NCBI GenBank assembly: GCA_049965815.1
Contig: JBMFVV010000012.1
Location: 1 to 44,747, forward strand
Source of the DNA: GCA-001856825 sp049965815
Lineage (GTDB): Archaea; Thermoplasmatota; Thermoplasmata; Thermoplasmatales; GCA-001856825
Reading direction: 5' to 3'
Length of the DNA: 44,747 nucleotides
Of the stretch, positions 33,217-41,524 are shown one piece after another. The translations under genes were made by a program, and so were the position numbers. Every line of letters starts with the position of its first letter. Positions within the stretch are counted from its first letter, which is position 1. The notes below the pieces were generated by a model, which saw only the letters and a list, made by a program, of their open reading frames with translations, was not told the DNA's origin and made no database searches.

Positions 33217-33670
33217 CCCTGAAAACCAATCTGTGCCTCCGTGATTGTGCTACGATCTCAAAATTTGGCTTTTGTGAAATCGAAACTACATTGAACTTTC
33301 TATTCATGACCCTTCCAACGATGCACGACTTAACACCTTCACGCTCAATGATGTCTATCGTCGAAAACCCAGTGACGGGTGCGAAAGGAGGATAGAGAAG
33401 AGCAAAGAATATTGCAGCTATTATGTTCATCGCAACATAGATCACGTTATTCATTGGGTAAAATTTGTAAGAAAATGGACCTATGAATACAGTTAATATG
33501 GATATCAGGTACATCATTATTCCGGGGGTGCTCCCCTCTGATGTTATCACTCTGAGATCCTTGTATATTAAAGTTGAATTTCTTCGCCCCGACCTCAAGG
33601 CTGCACCCCTCACATAGATCGCAATCACCATCGCAGTAAAGAGGGTGACGAGTCCAAGTACTACGTCCAT
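33188..33670 (-). CDS. Predicted membrane protein, unknown family
   Basis: 160 residues. Hydrophobic segments lie at about 2-20, 48-67 and 74-96; the C-terminal 60 residues look soluble (FSTIDIIEREGVKSCIVGRVMNRKFNVVSISQKP). No family was recognised. Its start overlaps the end of the tRNA thiolation gene by 10 bases, suggesting co-translation, but a shared function cannot be deduced. The 3' end overlaps the convergent ACT-domain gene. Confidence 0.75.
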   Translation of the reverse strand: MDVVLGLVTLFTAMVIAIYVRGAALRSGRRNSTLIYKDLRVITSEGSTPGIMMYLISILTVFIGPFSYKFYPMNNVIYVAMNIIAAIFFALLYPPFAPVTGFSTIDIIEREGVKSCIVGRVMNRKFNVVSISQKPNFEIVAQSRRHRLVFRVTNPLPPQK

Positions 33671-34572
33671 GTTTTTAGCTCCTGTTTATATAAGCAGCTC
33701 TGGCAGATGTCGCCCGGCGTAGGAGAGCCGCAAATCTTACATTTCCCCATCTTTACATCCGCCTCATCTGGAATAAGGGACTTTATCCTGTCAAATGAGT
33801 TGAGTATTGAATATTTTGTACCGGGGGACCGCTCCTCCCACTTGTCTATTGACTCCCGGAATTCATTCCTTATAGCTCTGTCTGCATAAGGGCATTCAGC
33901 ATGAGAGAAATCTATTCCCTGAAGTATAGCGTACAGCATAACTTCCTTTTCCGCTATCTTCCTTAACGGCTGCAACCTAGGCACGAGACCCTCCTTAACC
34001 GTATTGTGGGGGCCCATTCTCCCCATCCTGGCTATATCACCCCTCACAAAATTCATCATTACTGATTGGACGGTATCATCAAGGTTGAGACCCGTAACCA
34101 TGTAGTCCAGGCCTTCATCAATGCCAGCGCTATTGATCAGTTTCCTTCTGAAAACTCCACAATAGCTGCAGGGTGCCAACCTTCCCCCTTCAGAAACAGC
34201 ATCCATCGTAGTGCCAAAATTATCTTCAAACTTCAATATCCTGTGCTCCACGCCAAGCTTCTTAGTTAGGGATTCTGCAGCCTTGATAGTTTCGTGCCTG
34301 TACGATCTTATACCTTCGTCTATTGTTACTGCAACGATACTTACGTCCGGTCTTTTGCTGAATATCCTATGCGTCTCATAAAGTGCAACAGAACTATCTT
34401 TTCCACCAGAAAGTGCTACACCTATCCTTATAGGTTTCCTGATCTTCAGTTCATTTCTGAATTCCAGGTTCACTCTCTTTTGGAAGAACTTGATGAAGTG
34501 TTTGTCGCAGAGATGGCTTCCATTGTACTTGAGGAAAACAACAGCTTCATTGTTACACAGGGAACATTGCAT
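33661..34572 (-). CDS. tRNA 2-thiolation enzyme, TtuA/NcsA (Ncs6) family
   Basis: ATP-dependent sulfurtransferase that thiolates uridine in tRNA. The PP-loop SGGKDSS lies near residue 60. An N-terminal zinc site C-x2-C (CSLC) pairs with a later H-x-CDKH region. The central CSYC (about 135, in APCSYCGVFRR) and AECPYADRAIR provide the Cys for an iron-sulfur cluster. A C-terminal zinc pair is CKICGSPTPGDICQSC. A TATA-like CTTTTATAAC (34593-34602, minus strand) sits 24-26 bases before the ATG at 34572; an ATG at 34578 is an alternative. About 303 residues matches the family. It diverges from the TrmB-type regulator. Confidence 0.93.
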   Translation of the reverse strand: MQCSLCNNEAVVFLKYNGSHLCDKHFIKFFQKRVNLEFRNELKIRKPIRIGVALSGGKDSSVALYETHRIFSKRPDVSIVAVTIDEGIRSYRHETIKAAESLTKKLGVEHRILKFEDNFGTTMDAVSEGGRLAPCSYCGVFRRKLINSAGIDEGLDYMVTGLNLDDTVQSVMMNFVRGDIARMGRMGPHNTVKEGLVPRLQPLRKIAEKEVMLYAILQGIDFSHAECPYADRAIRNEFRESIDKWEERSPGTKYSILNSFDRIKSLIPDEADVKMGKCKICGSPTPGDICQSCLYKQELKTWT

Positions 34573-34619
34573 TAACATTGTAGTAAAAAAAGTTATAAAA
34601 GCCTTTATTATTATTACCC

Positions 34620-35327
34620 ATGGAAGATTTTGAAAAGGAACTAGAAGAAGTATCAAAATACTTTGAAAGTTTCGCTATGACGGATTACGAGTTAAGGGGA
34701 TTTTTAGCACTGATCTTGCTGGGTGCAAGTACACCAGATACGATAGCAATGACTGCTAAAATTCCAAGAACCTCCACGTACAAAGTTCTTGAAAAGCTCG
34801 AAGAGAGGGGCTTTATCACTTCGCTAGAGGGTAGACCGAAGGTATTCAAGGCAAAAAATGTCCACGAGATAAGGAAGAACTTCTCCAAGAATCTCGATGT
34901 TCTCTTTGACAAGCTCACTGATATGAGCGAGCTCCTGACCCAGCAGGGTCTTCCTCAGTTGATATATACAATCTATGGAAGGGAAAGAGTCCTTGAAAAG
35001 ATGAAGGAAGTCCTCAACTCAGCGGAAAGGTCTGCATCCATATCGACTCCAAAACTGAGAGAATTAAGACAGGAACTGGGGAAGGAAATAGAATCTGCTA
35101 TTACAAGGAATGTAACAGTTTCAATAGTTGCTCCTGACAATCAGCGAGTACCACAAGGTACTAGAGTATTCAGGAACAATTCTCTTATTGCAACTGACAT
35201 GGTTTCAGATGGTACGAAGGCGCTTATAGCAGCACCAGATTTGTCCGCCTGTGGATACACGGATAACCCTCTCCTAGCAGATCACATAAACAGCTACATA
35301 GAAATGCTAATGGTAAAGAAGATTTGA
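34620..35327 (+). CDS. TrmB-family transcriptional regulator
   Basis: A 235-residue regulator: a winged-helix domain at about 18-80 (LRGFLALILLGASTPDTIAMTAKIPRTSTYKVLEKLEERGFI), a coiled-coil-like linker, and a C-terminal domain related to phospholipase D-like TrmB sensor domains (from LIYTIYGRERVLEKMKEVL). The gene begins 48 bases from the divergent tRNA thiolation gene and lies 7 bases upstream of the GMP synthase glutaminase gene, so it may share its transcript. The effector is unknown. Confidence 0.85.
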   Translation: MEDFEKELEEVSKYFESFAMTDYELRGFLALILLGASTPDTIAMTAKIPRTSTYKVLEKLEERGFITSLEGRPKVFKAKNVHEIRKNFSKNLDVLFDKLTDMSELLTQQGLPQLIYTIYGRERVLEKMKEVLNSAERSASISTPKLRELRQELGKEIESAITRNVTVSIVAPDNQRVPQGTRVFRNNSLIATDMVSDGTKALIAAPDLSACGYTDNPLLADHINSYIEMLMVKKI

Positions 35328-35334
35328 AGCGTGA

Positions 35335-35907
35335 ATGGAATTGAAAATTTATGTCATAGATAACGGAGGGCAGTGGACACACAGAGAATGGCGGGTTATA
35401 AGAGACTTGGATGTAGATTGCGAAATTAAGAGCAACGCGTCAACTTTAGATGAAATATCGGACGCTGATGGAATCGTTCTTTCAGGGGGGGCACCATCAA
35501 TAGCTTATGAGAGTTTCAAACTGGGAAACACGTCAGAATTCCTAGACAAGATGAATGTACCAATACTAGGAATATGTGTAGGTGCCCAGTTCATGGGGAT
35601 GCACTATGGTACCAGAGTCTCACCCGCAGTGCATCCAGAATTTGGGAGAGTTGAAATTTCCATAGTAAAGGAGGATTCACTGCTGAATGGACTTCCACAT
35701 AAATTCATAGCGTGGGAAAGTCATAACGACGAAATAAATGAAGTACCTCCCGGATTCGAGCTACTTGCTTCTTCAGAAACATGCAAAATTCAGGCAATGG
35801 CTAACGTAGATTTGAAGAGATATGGACTTCAGTTCCATCCAGAGGTAGAGCACACACAATTTGGTCGGAATATCTTCAAGAACTTCCTTGAATTATGTGC
35901 TCACTGA
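35335..35907 (+). CDS. guaAA: GMP synthase glutaminase subunit (split GuaA, subunit A)
   Basis: Class I glutamine amidotransferase of 190 residues that supplies ammonia to the separate synthetase subunit (GuaAB, not in the window). The catalytic triad is visible: GICVGAQ (Cys at about 82), then FHPEVEHT with His and Glu near 168. The split form, rather than a fused enzyme, is typical of archaea. The start lies seven bases after the TrmB stop. Its 3' end overlaps the convergent UPF0200 gene by 32 bases. With guaB at 4-5.6 kb it belongs to GMP synthesis. Confidence 0.95.
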   Translation: MELKIYVIDNGGQWTHREWRVIRDLDVDCEIKSNASTLDEISDADGIVLSGGAPSIAYESFKLGNTSEFLDKMNVPILGICVGAQFMGMHYGTRVSPAVHPEFGRVEISIVKEDSLLNGLPHKFIAWESHNDEINEVPPGFELLASSETCKIQAMANVDLKRYGLQFHPEVEHTQFGRNIFKNFLELCAH

Positions 35908-36421
35908 GAAATTCTCTTACTTTTTCTCTGAATTCCCCTATCGTACCATCGTTGCATATATAACGATCTGCAGTTGCGAGGACTTCCCCTATCCCCCAAG
36001 AAAGTTCCCTATTCTCTCTGACAGTAAAGTCTTCTATATTTCTGGGGTCGTCTTCTCTTCCCCTCTTCAACAAGCGACTGAATCTCTTTTCCCTGCCTGA
36101 AGATATACCGACAACGAGACCGATCTCCATGTCCTTCCTGAATCTTACAACCTCCTCTACGTTCCTTACTCCCTCAACCACCACAAACTTACTTTTAATC
36201 TGCTCTATCGTTCTCTTTGCCCATATATCCATCCCGTGATCTTTTCTTTCCTTCGAGGCAATTTCGCCGCTCATGGAGATGCTCAGGCCAATGTCAGTAG
36301 TATATTTCCTAACAATGTCTCCCATATTAACTACTTCTATACCCATTTCTCTGGCAACCATTGCAAATTCGTCTTTGCCAGAACCTGGCATCCCTATGAT
36401 AAGAATTGCCTTTGCCTTCAC
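35876..36421 (-). CDS. UPF0200-family nucleoside-kinase-like ATPase
   Basis: A 181-residue P-loop protein. Walker A GMPGSGKD lies at 9-16, VVNMGDIVRKY follows (NMP-kinase-like), then VVVEGVRNVEEVVRFR, and RLLKRGREDDPRNIEDFTVRENRELSWGIG as the lid. This is the archaeal UPF0200 family, related to dephospho-CoA kinase and adenylate kinases. Because a GTP-dependent dephospho-CoA kinase is present elsewhere in the window, another substrate is likely. It is convergent with guaAA and lies 30 bases downstream of the Orc1/Cdc6 gene. Confidence 0.85.
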   Translation of the reverse strand: MKAKAILIIGMPGSGKDEFAMVAREMGIEVVNMGDIVRKYTTDIGLSISMSGEIASKERKDHGMDIWAKRTIEQIKSKFVVVEGVRNVEEVVRFRKDMEIGLVVGISSGREKRFSRLLKRGREDDPRNIEDFTVRENRELSWGIGEVLATADRYICNDGTIGEFREKVREFLSEHIIQGSS

Positions 36422-36451
36422 AATACCGGATAATCAAGGAGATATATATGT

Positions 36452-37708
36452 TTATGAAACAGGGAGAGACTTCTGAATGGGTTTGACATCCTTAAGCTGA
36501 CCTAGGATTTCGTCTCCAAGTAATATCTCTTTTATTTTCGCTGAGCTGTAGTTTAGCGCTACCGTAGTCGTCCTTCCATATCTTCCAAAACTCTGTACCT
36601 TGGAATCTATCAGACCAAGATCCGTCATTTCTCCTATGATATCTGCAACCCTTCTCTGGGTTAAACTCCCTACCCCCATCCTCTCAGCTACCTTTTCGTA
36701 AAGATCATAAAACTCTCCCATGGTAGAGCTTCCTCCACCCTTTATTTCATCGATCAAGGATATAGCAAAAAGAACAAGTTTACTGTGGAGAGGCAGTGAT
36801 GAAATTGTCTCCACCACAACGTCCCGCTCAAGTTTCTTCTTTGCCTCGTATACCGTATCGTCTATGATTCTGTCCTGATTCCCCTTTTCAGTTAGCTCAA
36901 CAGCTATTCTTAGCATGTCTATTGCCCTTCTCGCGTCACCGTGTTCTTGCGCTGCGAGAGCAGCACATGTTCTCATTGCAGACTCATCTATAGAATCTCC
37001 AATCCCAGCATAAAGCGATCTGTCACGTAGGATGTCGTAAATCTGGGAAGCATTGTATGGGTTATATACCATAGTTTCCTCAATAAGTCTGCTCTTCACT
37101 CTGGGGTCAAGATATTCCGTGAACCTTAGGTCGTTGCTGATACCCAGTATGCAGATCCTGCCTTCATTTGTAATTTCATTTATTCTTAGAAGCTGATACA
37201 GAACAGAATCACCATTTTTCTTTACCAATTTATCTATTTCGTCCAGGACTATAATTGCTATTCCGCCGAAATTCTTGATCTTGTCAAGGACCGTCGAATA
37301 AAGCTTGTCTAGCGGCCACCCAGTGAATGGTAGCTTCTCCTCCCACGACTCAAGCAATCCATCCCCAACTGCCAAGAGAATTCCGTATGGATTGTCAACC
37401 ACACCGCAGTTTATATCTATAAGCTTAATTTTAGCATCAAGTCTCGATTGGATTATTTTGGTAATTTCACTTTCTACGAACTTAACAACGCTTGTCTTCC
37501 CAACGCCTGGTTTGCCAAAAATTATAACATTGGACGGTTTGAAATTCTTCAGAGAAGGAGAGAGAATTTCGGCAAGTTGTTCTGCCTCCTTTTCCCTATG
37601 AGGAAGTCTCTCTGGAATGAACCCAGGCTCAAGGGCCTGCCTCTGCCCCTTTACTATCAATGAAGAGTGAGAGAATTTTTCAAATAGATTTTTAGATGAA
37701 TTTTCCAT
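36452..37708 (-). CDS. cdc6: Orc1/Cdc6 replication initiator
   Basis: AAA+ initiator protein of 418 residues. Walker A GKPGVGKT (65-72), Walker B IIVLDEID (152-159), sensor-1 GISND near 196, the LDPRVKSRL arginine-finger box near 208 and the sensor-2 GDARRAIDMLR near 268 are intact. A C-terminal winged helix (from about 310) binds the origin. Two ORB-like motifs, the expected binding site, lie 87 and 154 bases upstream of its start (see origin entry), as is usual for archaeal origins. It is the canonical initiator; a second, diverged relative is at 41.6-42.7 kb. Confidence 0.97.
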   Translation of the reverse strand: MENSSKNLFEKFSHSSLIVKGQRQALEPGFIPERLPHREKEAEQLAEILSPSLKNFKPSNVIIFGKPGVGKTSVVKFVESEITKIIQSRLDAKIKLIDINCGVVDNPYGILLAVGDGLLESWEEKLPFTGWPLDKLYSTVLDKIKNFGGIAIIVLDEIDKLVKKNGDSVLYQLLRINEITNEGRICILGISNDLRFTEYLDPRVKSRLIEETMVYNPYNASQIYDILRDRSLYAGIGDSIDESAMRTCAALAAQEHGDARRAIDMLRIAVELTEKGNQDRIIDDTVYEAKKKLERDVVVETISSLPLHSKLVLFAISLIDEIKGGGSSTMGEFYDLYEKVAERMGVGSLTQRRVADIIGEMTDLGLIDSKVQSFGRYGRTTTVALNYSSAKIKEILLGDEILGQLKDVKPIQKSLPVS

Positions 37709-37794
37709 GTTATGATTAGGGAAAAGTTACCTTATTAAAACGGTTTCTTATCAAGTCTTTTACCAAAACCAATAAATACGTCCCGTTCCATGGC

Positions 37795-37818
37795 GTCCCC
37801 TCCATTTCGACTGGAGAA
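37795..37818 (-). promoter_or_regulatory. ORB-like motif 1 (Orc1/Cdc6 binding site)
   Basis: On the minus strand the core reads CTCCAGTCGAAATGGAGGGG. It carries the dyad around CCAGT-GAAA followed by a G-run, as in archaeal origin recognition boxes. Confidence 0.6.
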
Positions 37819-37833
37819 TTTGCATTACGTTTT

Positions 37834-39147
37834 CTATTCGATTAACTCTGTAGGTTTTTGTAATCCCTCTATTTCCACTGGAACCTTTTCTGATTTTTCT
37901 CTGTCATCTAACAACAATTCGGCTTCGCCGACTAGGTACAGTGAGCCTGTCACGATGACATTTCTTCCAGAACGTATTGCAGAGTCCAGTGCTTTCTTGG
38001 GTATGTTTTCTACTTCGACATCTTTGAAAAATAAATGCGCCTCCTTCTTCAAATCATCTACATTCTTCTTCCTTTCTGGTTCATTTGGTTCAGTGATCAT
38101 TATGCTGTCAGAAATTTCAGCTAGACTCTGCAGAATATTGTAACTATTTTTGTCTTTTAGTACTCCCATTACGATCAATGGTTCCTTTATTCCGTACTTC
38201 TTTACGTTAGTGCTTAGAACTCTAGTGGCTTCGGAATTGTGGGCACCGTCAAGTATCAGCAGGGGGTTTCTCCTCCTTATTTCAAATCTACCAGGTATCT
38301 GACTTTCACGTAGCCCTTCCAGAATATCGTGACTGCTAAAGGTATTATCCAACGATTCGCACGCAAGTATCGCTGCAACTGAATTGTTTATCTGGTGTTC
38401 TCCAAGCGCTTTCAGTTTCACATTGTACCTATCTAGATCTGTTTTTACACTGAAGCTAGTACCATCCAAAGATAACTCGATGCCTTTGATATCGTAGTCT
38501 GTTATTTCCTTCACGGGAGAGCCAGAGTGCTTTGCTATGTCCAATAGGACATTTCTTGCAATTTCAGGGACCTTACCTAGCACTACTGGCTTGCCTTTCT
38601 TTATGATTCCTCCCTTTTCCCTAGCGATGAGCTCTATGCTCCCTCCAAGTTTGTCTGCGTGCTCCAGCGAAAGGCTGGTTATCACGGATACTTCGGGATC
38701 TATTATGTTCGTGGAATCTAGCCTGCCACCTAGCCCTACCTCCACAGATGCAAATTGAACCCCTCTACTCCTAAAGAAGTCAAAAGCCATGTTAGTGGTA
38801 TATTCAAAAAATGTGAGCTGTGTCTCCGTACCATGGTAATCGATTTTAGAACTGTACTTGTCCACAAAGTCGTCCACGAACTTCGTTGGTATTTCTTCAT
38901 CATTCACTATTATCCTTTCAGAAAATCTCCTGAGATGCGGGGAGGTGTAAAGCCCTGCAAGATACCTCCTCTTCAGTATGCGGTAGATAAACGAGGCAGT
39001 TGATCCCTTGCCGTTAGAGCCTGCTATGTGGATGCTTTTGAAACTTTTATGTGGGTCTCCTAGTTTATTTGCAAAATCTATTGTTGGACCCAGTCCTAAC
39101 TTAATCCCAAATCTTGAGAGGGAAAACAGATATTTCTCCCCATCCAT
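37834..39147 (-). CDS. folC: Folylpolyglutamate/dihydrofolate synthase-family ligase (FolC)
   Basis: Mur-ligase-like enzyme adding glutamate to a pterin/folate. The P-loop HIAGSNGKGSTASF lies near residue 42; LYTSPHLRRFSERI, EVGLGGRLDSTNI, and SLEHADKLGGS follow, then the C-terminal domain with IPGRFEIRRRNPLLILDGAHNSEA. All are FolC hallmarks. 437 residues is normal. The substrate may be a modified archaeal pterin. Its 3' end contains an ORB-like motif next to the cdc6 origin region. Confidence 0.93.
   Translation of the reverse strand: MDGEKYLFSLSRFGIKLGLGPTIDFANKLGDPHKSFKSIHIAGSNGKGSTASFIYRILKRRYLAGLYTSPHLRRFSERIIVNDEEIPTKFVDDFVDKYSSKIDYHGTETQLTFFEYTTNMAFDFFRSRGVQFASVEVGLGGRLDSTNIIDPEVSVITSLSLEHADKLGGSIELIAREKGGIIKKGKPVVLGKVPEIARNVLLDIAKHSGSPVKEITDYDIKGIELSLDGTSFSVKTDLDRYNVKLKALGEHQINNSVAAILACESLDNTFSSHDILEGLRESQIPGRFEIRRRNPLLILDGAHNSEATRVLSTNVKKYGIKEPLIVMGVLKDKNSYNILQSLAEISDSIMITEPNEPERKKNVDDLKKEAHLFFKDVEVENIPKKALDSAIRSGRNVIVTGSLYLVGEAELLLDDREKSEKVPVEIEGLQKPTELIE
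37862..37883 (-). promoter_or_regulatory. ORB-like motif 2
   Basis: On the minus strand the core reads TTCCAGTGGAAATAGAGGGA, very close to the ORB pattern (TTCCAGTGGAAAC then a G-run). It lies inside the last codons of folC, in the same orientation as motif 1 and about 67 bases away. Confidence 0.6.
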
Positions 39148-39202
39148 TGCAGGTGAAGATGATCGTTAGTAAAAAGGTTTATTTATGTACAAAATTAAGA
39201 TT

Positions 39203-39901
39203 ATGCAGTCAGTTAGAATCATTGTGGTTGAACCGAAGAATCCTGGGAACCTAGGAGCAATTGCGAGATTGATGAAGAATTTTGGATTGAACGACCTGAC
39301 TGTTGTTAATACAAATAGGATTCCAAGTGAGGACATTTTTCGCTCAATGAAAGGAAGCGAAATTCTATCTAAATGTAAGATGGTTGTAACATTGGACGAG
39401 GCCATTAAAGGACTGAAGTTTGTAGTTGGAACATCGGGAGTAAAAAGTGATTCTCCCAGGGAAGTGCTAAGGAACTATATGGACCCCAAGGAATTTGTGA
39501 AGCTCGCTACCAGAATAGAGGGAAAAATTGGAATCATACTTGGAAGGGAGGATATTGGCTTGACGAATAACGAACTCGCAATGTGTGACTTTTTCGTTCA
39601 TATTCCTGCAGATGAAGAATATCCAATACTAAACGTATCGAGCGCAGCTGCAATACTCTTCTATGAACTATTTGGTAAAAAGAAATCTAACAAGGGTGAT
39701 ACGGTAACAAGAAGTGATAACGACAGGCTTATTGAAAAATTTAGAGACTCTCTCATTGAAAACAACTATCCCAGCCACAGGGTAAACAAAACGACACTTC
39801 TCTTCAGGCGCGTTATTTCAAGGGCTATCTTGACACCTTACGAATACAGGATATTGATGGGAGCCATCGGCTGTAGGCACAAAGAAACATTAAAGAATTG
39901 A
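39203..39901 (+). CDS. trmJ: SpoU/TrmJ-family tRNA 2'-O-methyltransferase
   Basis: A SPOUT methyltransferase: VRIIVVEPKNPGNLGAIARLMKNFGL (motif 1), GIILGREDIGLTNNELAMCDFFVHIPAD (motif 2), and EYPILNVSSAAAILFYELF (motif 3), in the order typical of TrmJ, which methylates position 32 of tRNA. It has a C-terminal helical extension. The ATG at 39203 is preferred since GTTTATTTA at about 39177 lies roughly 26 bases before it; an upstream ATG at 39185 would add six residues. About 232 residues matches the family. Confidence 0.92.
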   Translation: MQSVRIIVVEPKNPGNLGAIARLMKNFGLNDLTVVNTNRIPSEDIFRSMKGSEILSKCKMVVTLDEAIKGLKFVVGTSGVKSDSPREVLRNYMDPKEFVKLATRIEGKIGIILGREDIGLTNNELAMCDFFVHIPADEEYPILNVSSAAAILFYELFGKKKSNKGDTVTRSDNDRLIEKFRDSLIENNYPSHRVNKTTLLFRRVISRAILTPYEYRILMGAIGCRHKETLKN

Positions 39902-39930
39902 CTTCTTGGAATATTTCATTCAGGACAAGT

Positions 39931-40866
39931 TTATCCCGTCAGCACGGCTACGTGGATACCTGTGTCTTTCTTCTGACCAACAACGTGATATGTACCAACA
40001 ACAGAAGCTACGGCTGCGGGAATTGGATCAATGTTCTCGTGTTCCTTTACAAGCTTTCTGAATGTATTCAGTTCTTCGTCCGTAACATATTCAGCATAAC
40101 CGTTTGATTTGATAACTGCCTCATATGCAAGTTCTCCATCGTAGGAATGGTAATTGACCAGCGGTTCGTTGATCTCTGTCTCCTTAATATTATTCTTGGG
40201 AAAATCTGATATTTTTGCTAACTTACTCTTGTAACTCGATATTACTGGGTTCCCCCCATCGGTGCTCGCAGCTATGATCTTAGGTATTCTTTTTATGACT
40301 CCTGACACCTTCATCCTGTCAAATCCGAAGTATATACCTGCAAGGGTCGTACCATTTCCTACTGGCACAGAGACAGTATCTGGTACGCTCCCTATTGATT
40401 GAAACACTTCTGAAGCAATCGGAGCGTACGCCTCCAGGCCCAGTTCGGGATGAGCGCCTGCATTGGCATCAAACCAGTTATTCTTCTTGGCGTCTCTTTT
40501 ACTCGTTTCTACACAGTCCTCATACATGCCGTCTACCAGAACTAGGCGTGCACCGTACTTGCTCGTAATCTCATTGAGCCTTGGCGAATGAAACTGCCTT
40601 GGTATGTAAACAAATGATTTCAGGTGGTACAGCGAGGCATAGTATGCAATTGATGCTCCATAATTTCCACAGCTTCCAACAACGACCGTGTCATAACCGT
40701 GTCTTATTGCATTTTGAACGTGTAATGAAGCAACTCTGTCCTTCTGTGTGCCTGTTGGGTTAGAACCTTCGTATTTCAAATATAACCCTTCAATTCCCAG
40801 GGTCTTCCCTAGACTCTTTGCCTTGATTAACGGAGTGTTACCTAGTACTCCACGGGTTTCCTGCAT
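39931..40866 (-). CDS. PLP-dependent enzyme of the threonine synthase/fold-type II family
   Basis: 311 residues of the tryptophan-synthase-beta superfamily. The N-terminal GNTPLIKAKSLGK, the PLP-lysine motif NPTGTQKDRVA (Lys about 43), the phosphate-linked SCGNYGAS (about 85), and VPVGNGTTLAGI are visible. In threonine synthases the lysine lies in a NPTGSFKDRG motif; here GTQKDR differs slightly. It lacks the extra N-terminal region of long ThrC forms. Threonine synthase is the most likely call, but a related amino-acid synthase or dehydratase is possible. It is convergent with the TrmJ-like gene, 29 bases apart. Confidence 0.65.
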   Translation of the reverse strand: MQETRGVLGNTPLIKAKSLGKTLGIEGLYLKYEGSNPTGTQKDRVASLHVQNAIRHGYDTVVVGSCGNYGASIAYYASLYHLKSFVYIPRQFHSPRLNEITSKYGARLVLVDGMYEDCVETSKRDAKKNNWFDANAGAHPELGLEAYAPIASEVFQSIGSVPDTVSVPVGNGTTLAGIYFGFDRMKVSGVIKRIPKIIAASTDGGNPVISSYKSKLAKISDFPKNNIKETEINEPLVNYHSYDGELAYEAVIKSNGYAEYVTDEELNTFRKLVKEHENIDPIPAAVASVVGTYHVVGQKKDTGIHVAVLTG

Positions 40867-40951
40867 ACAGGTAAGTAAACTCAGATTCGAACTTAAACCT
40901 GTCTCTTAATCGTGCAACTACTAGATGATCCTCAACCAGCTATGGGAGGTA

Positions 40952-41500
40952 TCAGTTCATAGAAGCATTGATACTAGTTCCAAACTCCGCCTGTCCTACG
41001 TGCGATGAAACATTTGGACTCTCATTCTGATATATACCGTTCTCAGAGATAATGCTCTTGACCAGACCGTCTATGTGTTCGTTTATTTTCGTGAGTACGT
41101 GGTTCCACGGATATTCTTTCATTGAAGATGCAAAGTTCTCATTCTCTACGATCGACATAGTCTCGACAGACTTCTTCAGCTCCTTCAACACCGCATCTCC
41201 CCTAACTTTTCTTTCAGGTGATTCACTGTGAAACGGCATAATGCTGATAAAGAATATCCTGTTCCCATTAGAATTGAGCGCACTGCAGACAGGCTTAAGT
41301 ACTGATGATGAAAATTGTCCAGCAGGAGAAGATACGACAACTATCTTTTCCCCCCTTCCCTGAGAGTTGGCAAAATCAATTATTCCTTCCATATCTCCAA
41401 AATGACTCGAATCAATATAGACTGAATTCCTATATCCGAGAGCCCTGACAACGTTGACACCAGCGCCTCCTACACCTATAACTTTAAAACTGTCTGACAT
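40952..41500 (-). CDS. Half-length FtsZ-like protein lacking the GGGTGTG loop
   Basis: 182 residues aligning by eye to the FtsZ N-terminal GTPase domain. FKVIGVGGAGVNVVRAL (5-21) matches the FtsZ T1 loop. IVVVSSPAGQFSSSVLKPVC (53-72) sits where FtsZ has the strand and GGGTGTG T4 loop, but without the Gly-rich signature. FISIMPFHSESPERKVRGD and LKELKKSVETMSIVENENF (84-123) match FtsZ PFsfEGxxR and LxxxvDtxIvipNdkL. The T7 loop and C-terminal domain are absent. Ordinary FtsZ is encoded at 14.4 kb, so this is a diverged paralogue. It has its own TATA and a palindrome over the start, and follows the Orc-like gene. Confidence 0.75.
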   Translation of the reverse strand: MSDSFKVIGVGGAGVNVVRALGYRNSVYIDSSHFGDMEGIIDFANSQGRGEKIVVVSSPAGQFSSSVLKPVCSALNSNGNRIFFISIMPFHSESPERKVRGDAVLKELKKSVETMSIVENENFASSMKEYPWNHVLTKINEHIDGLVKSIISENGIYQNESPNVSSHVGQAEFGTSINASMN

Positions 41501-41518
41501 ATTAATGACATTAATATG
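41498..41518. promoter_or_regulatory. 21-bp palindrome over the start codon of the FtsZ-like gene
   Basis: CATATTAAT-GAC-ATTAATATG has perfect 9-base arms and a 3-base centre, and its left end is the start codon (41498-41500 read on the minus strand). A TATA-like CTTATATAG (41525-41533, minus strand) lies about 26-28 bases upstream, so the site covers the transcript start of a leaderless gene. A repressor operator is the simplest reading. Confidence 0.65.
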
Positions 41519-41524
41519 ACACTA

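Larger units (their letters stand above)
37709..37890. other. Candidate replication origin (oriC) beside cdc6
   Basis: The interval between cdc6 and folC, plus the last codons of folC, holds two ORB-like motifs on the minus strand (37795-37818 and 37862-37883), both read toward cdc6. The bases from about 37728 to 37780 are AT-rich and could serve as the unwinding element. Location next to an intact cdc6 agrees with known archaeal origins. Activity is inferred. Confidence 0.6.
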
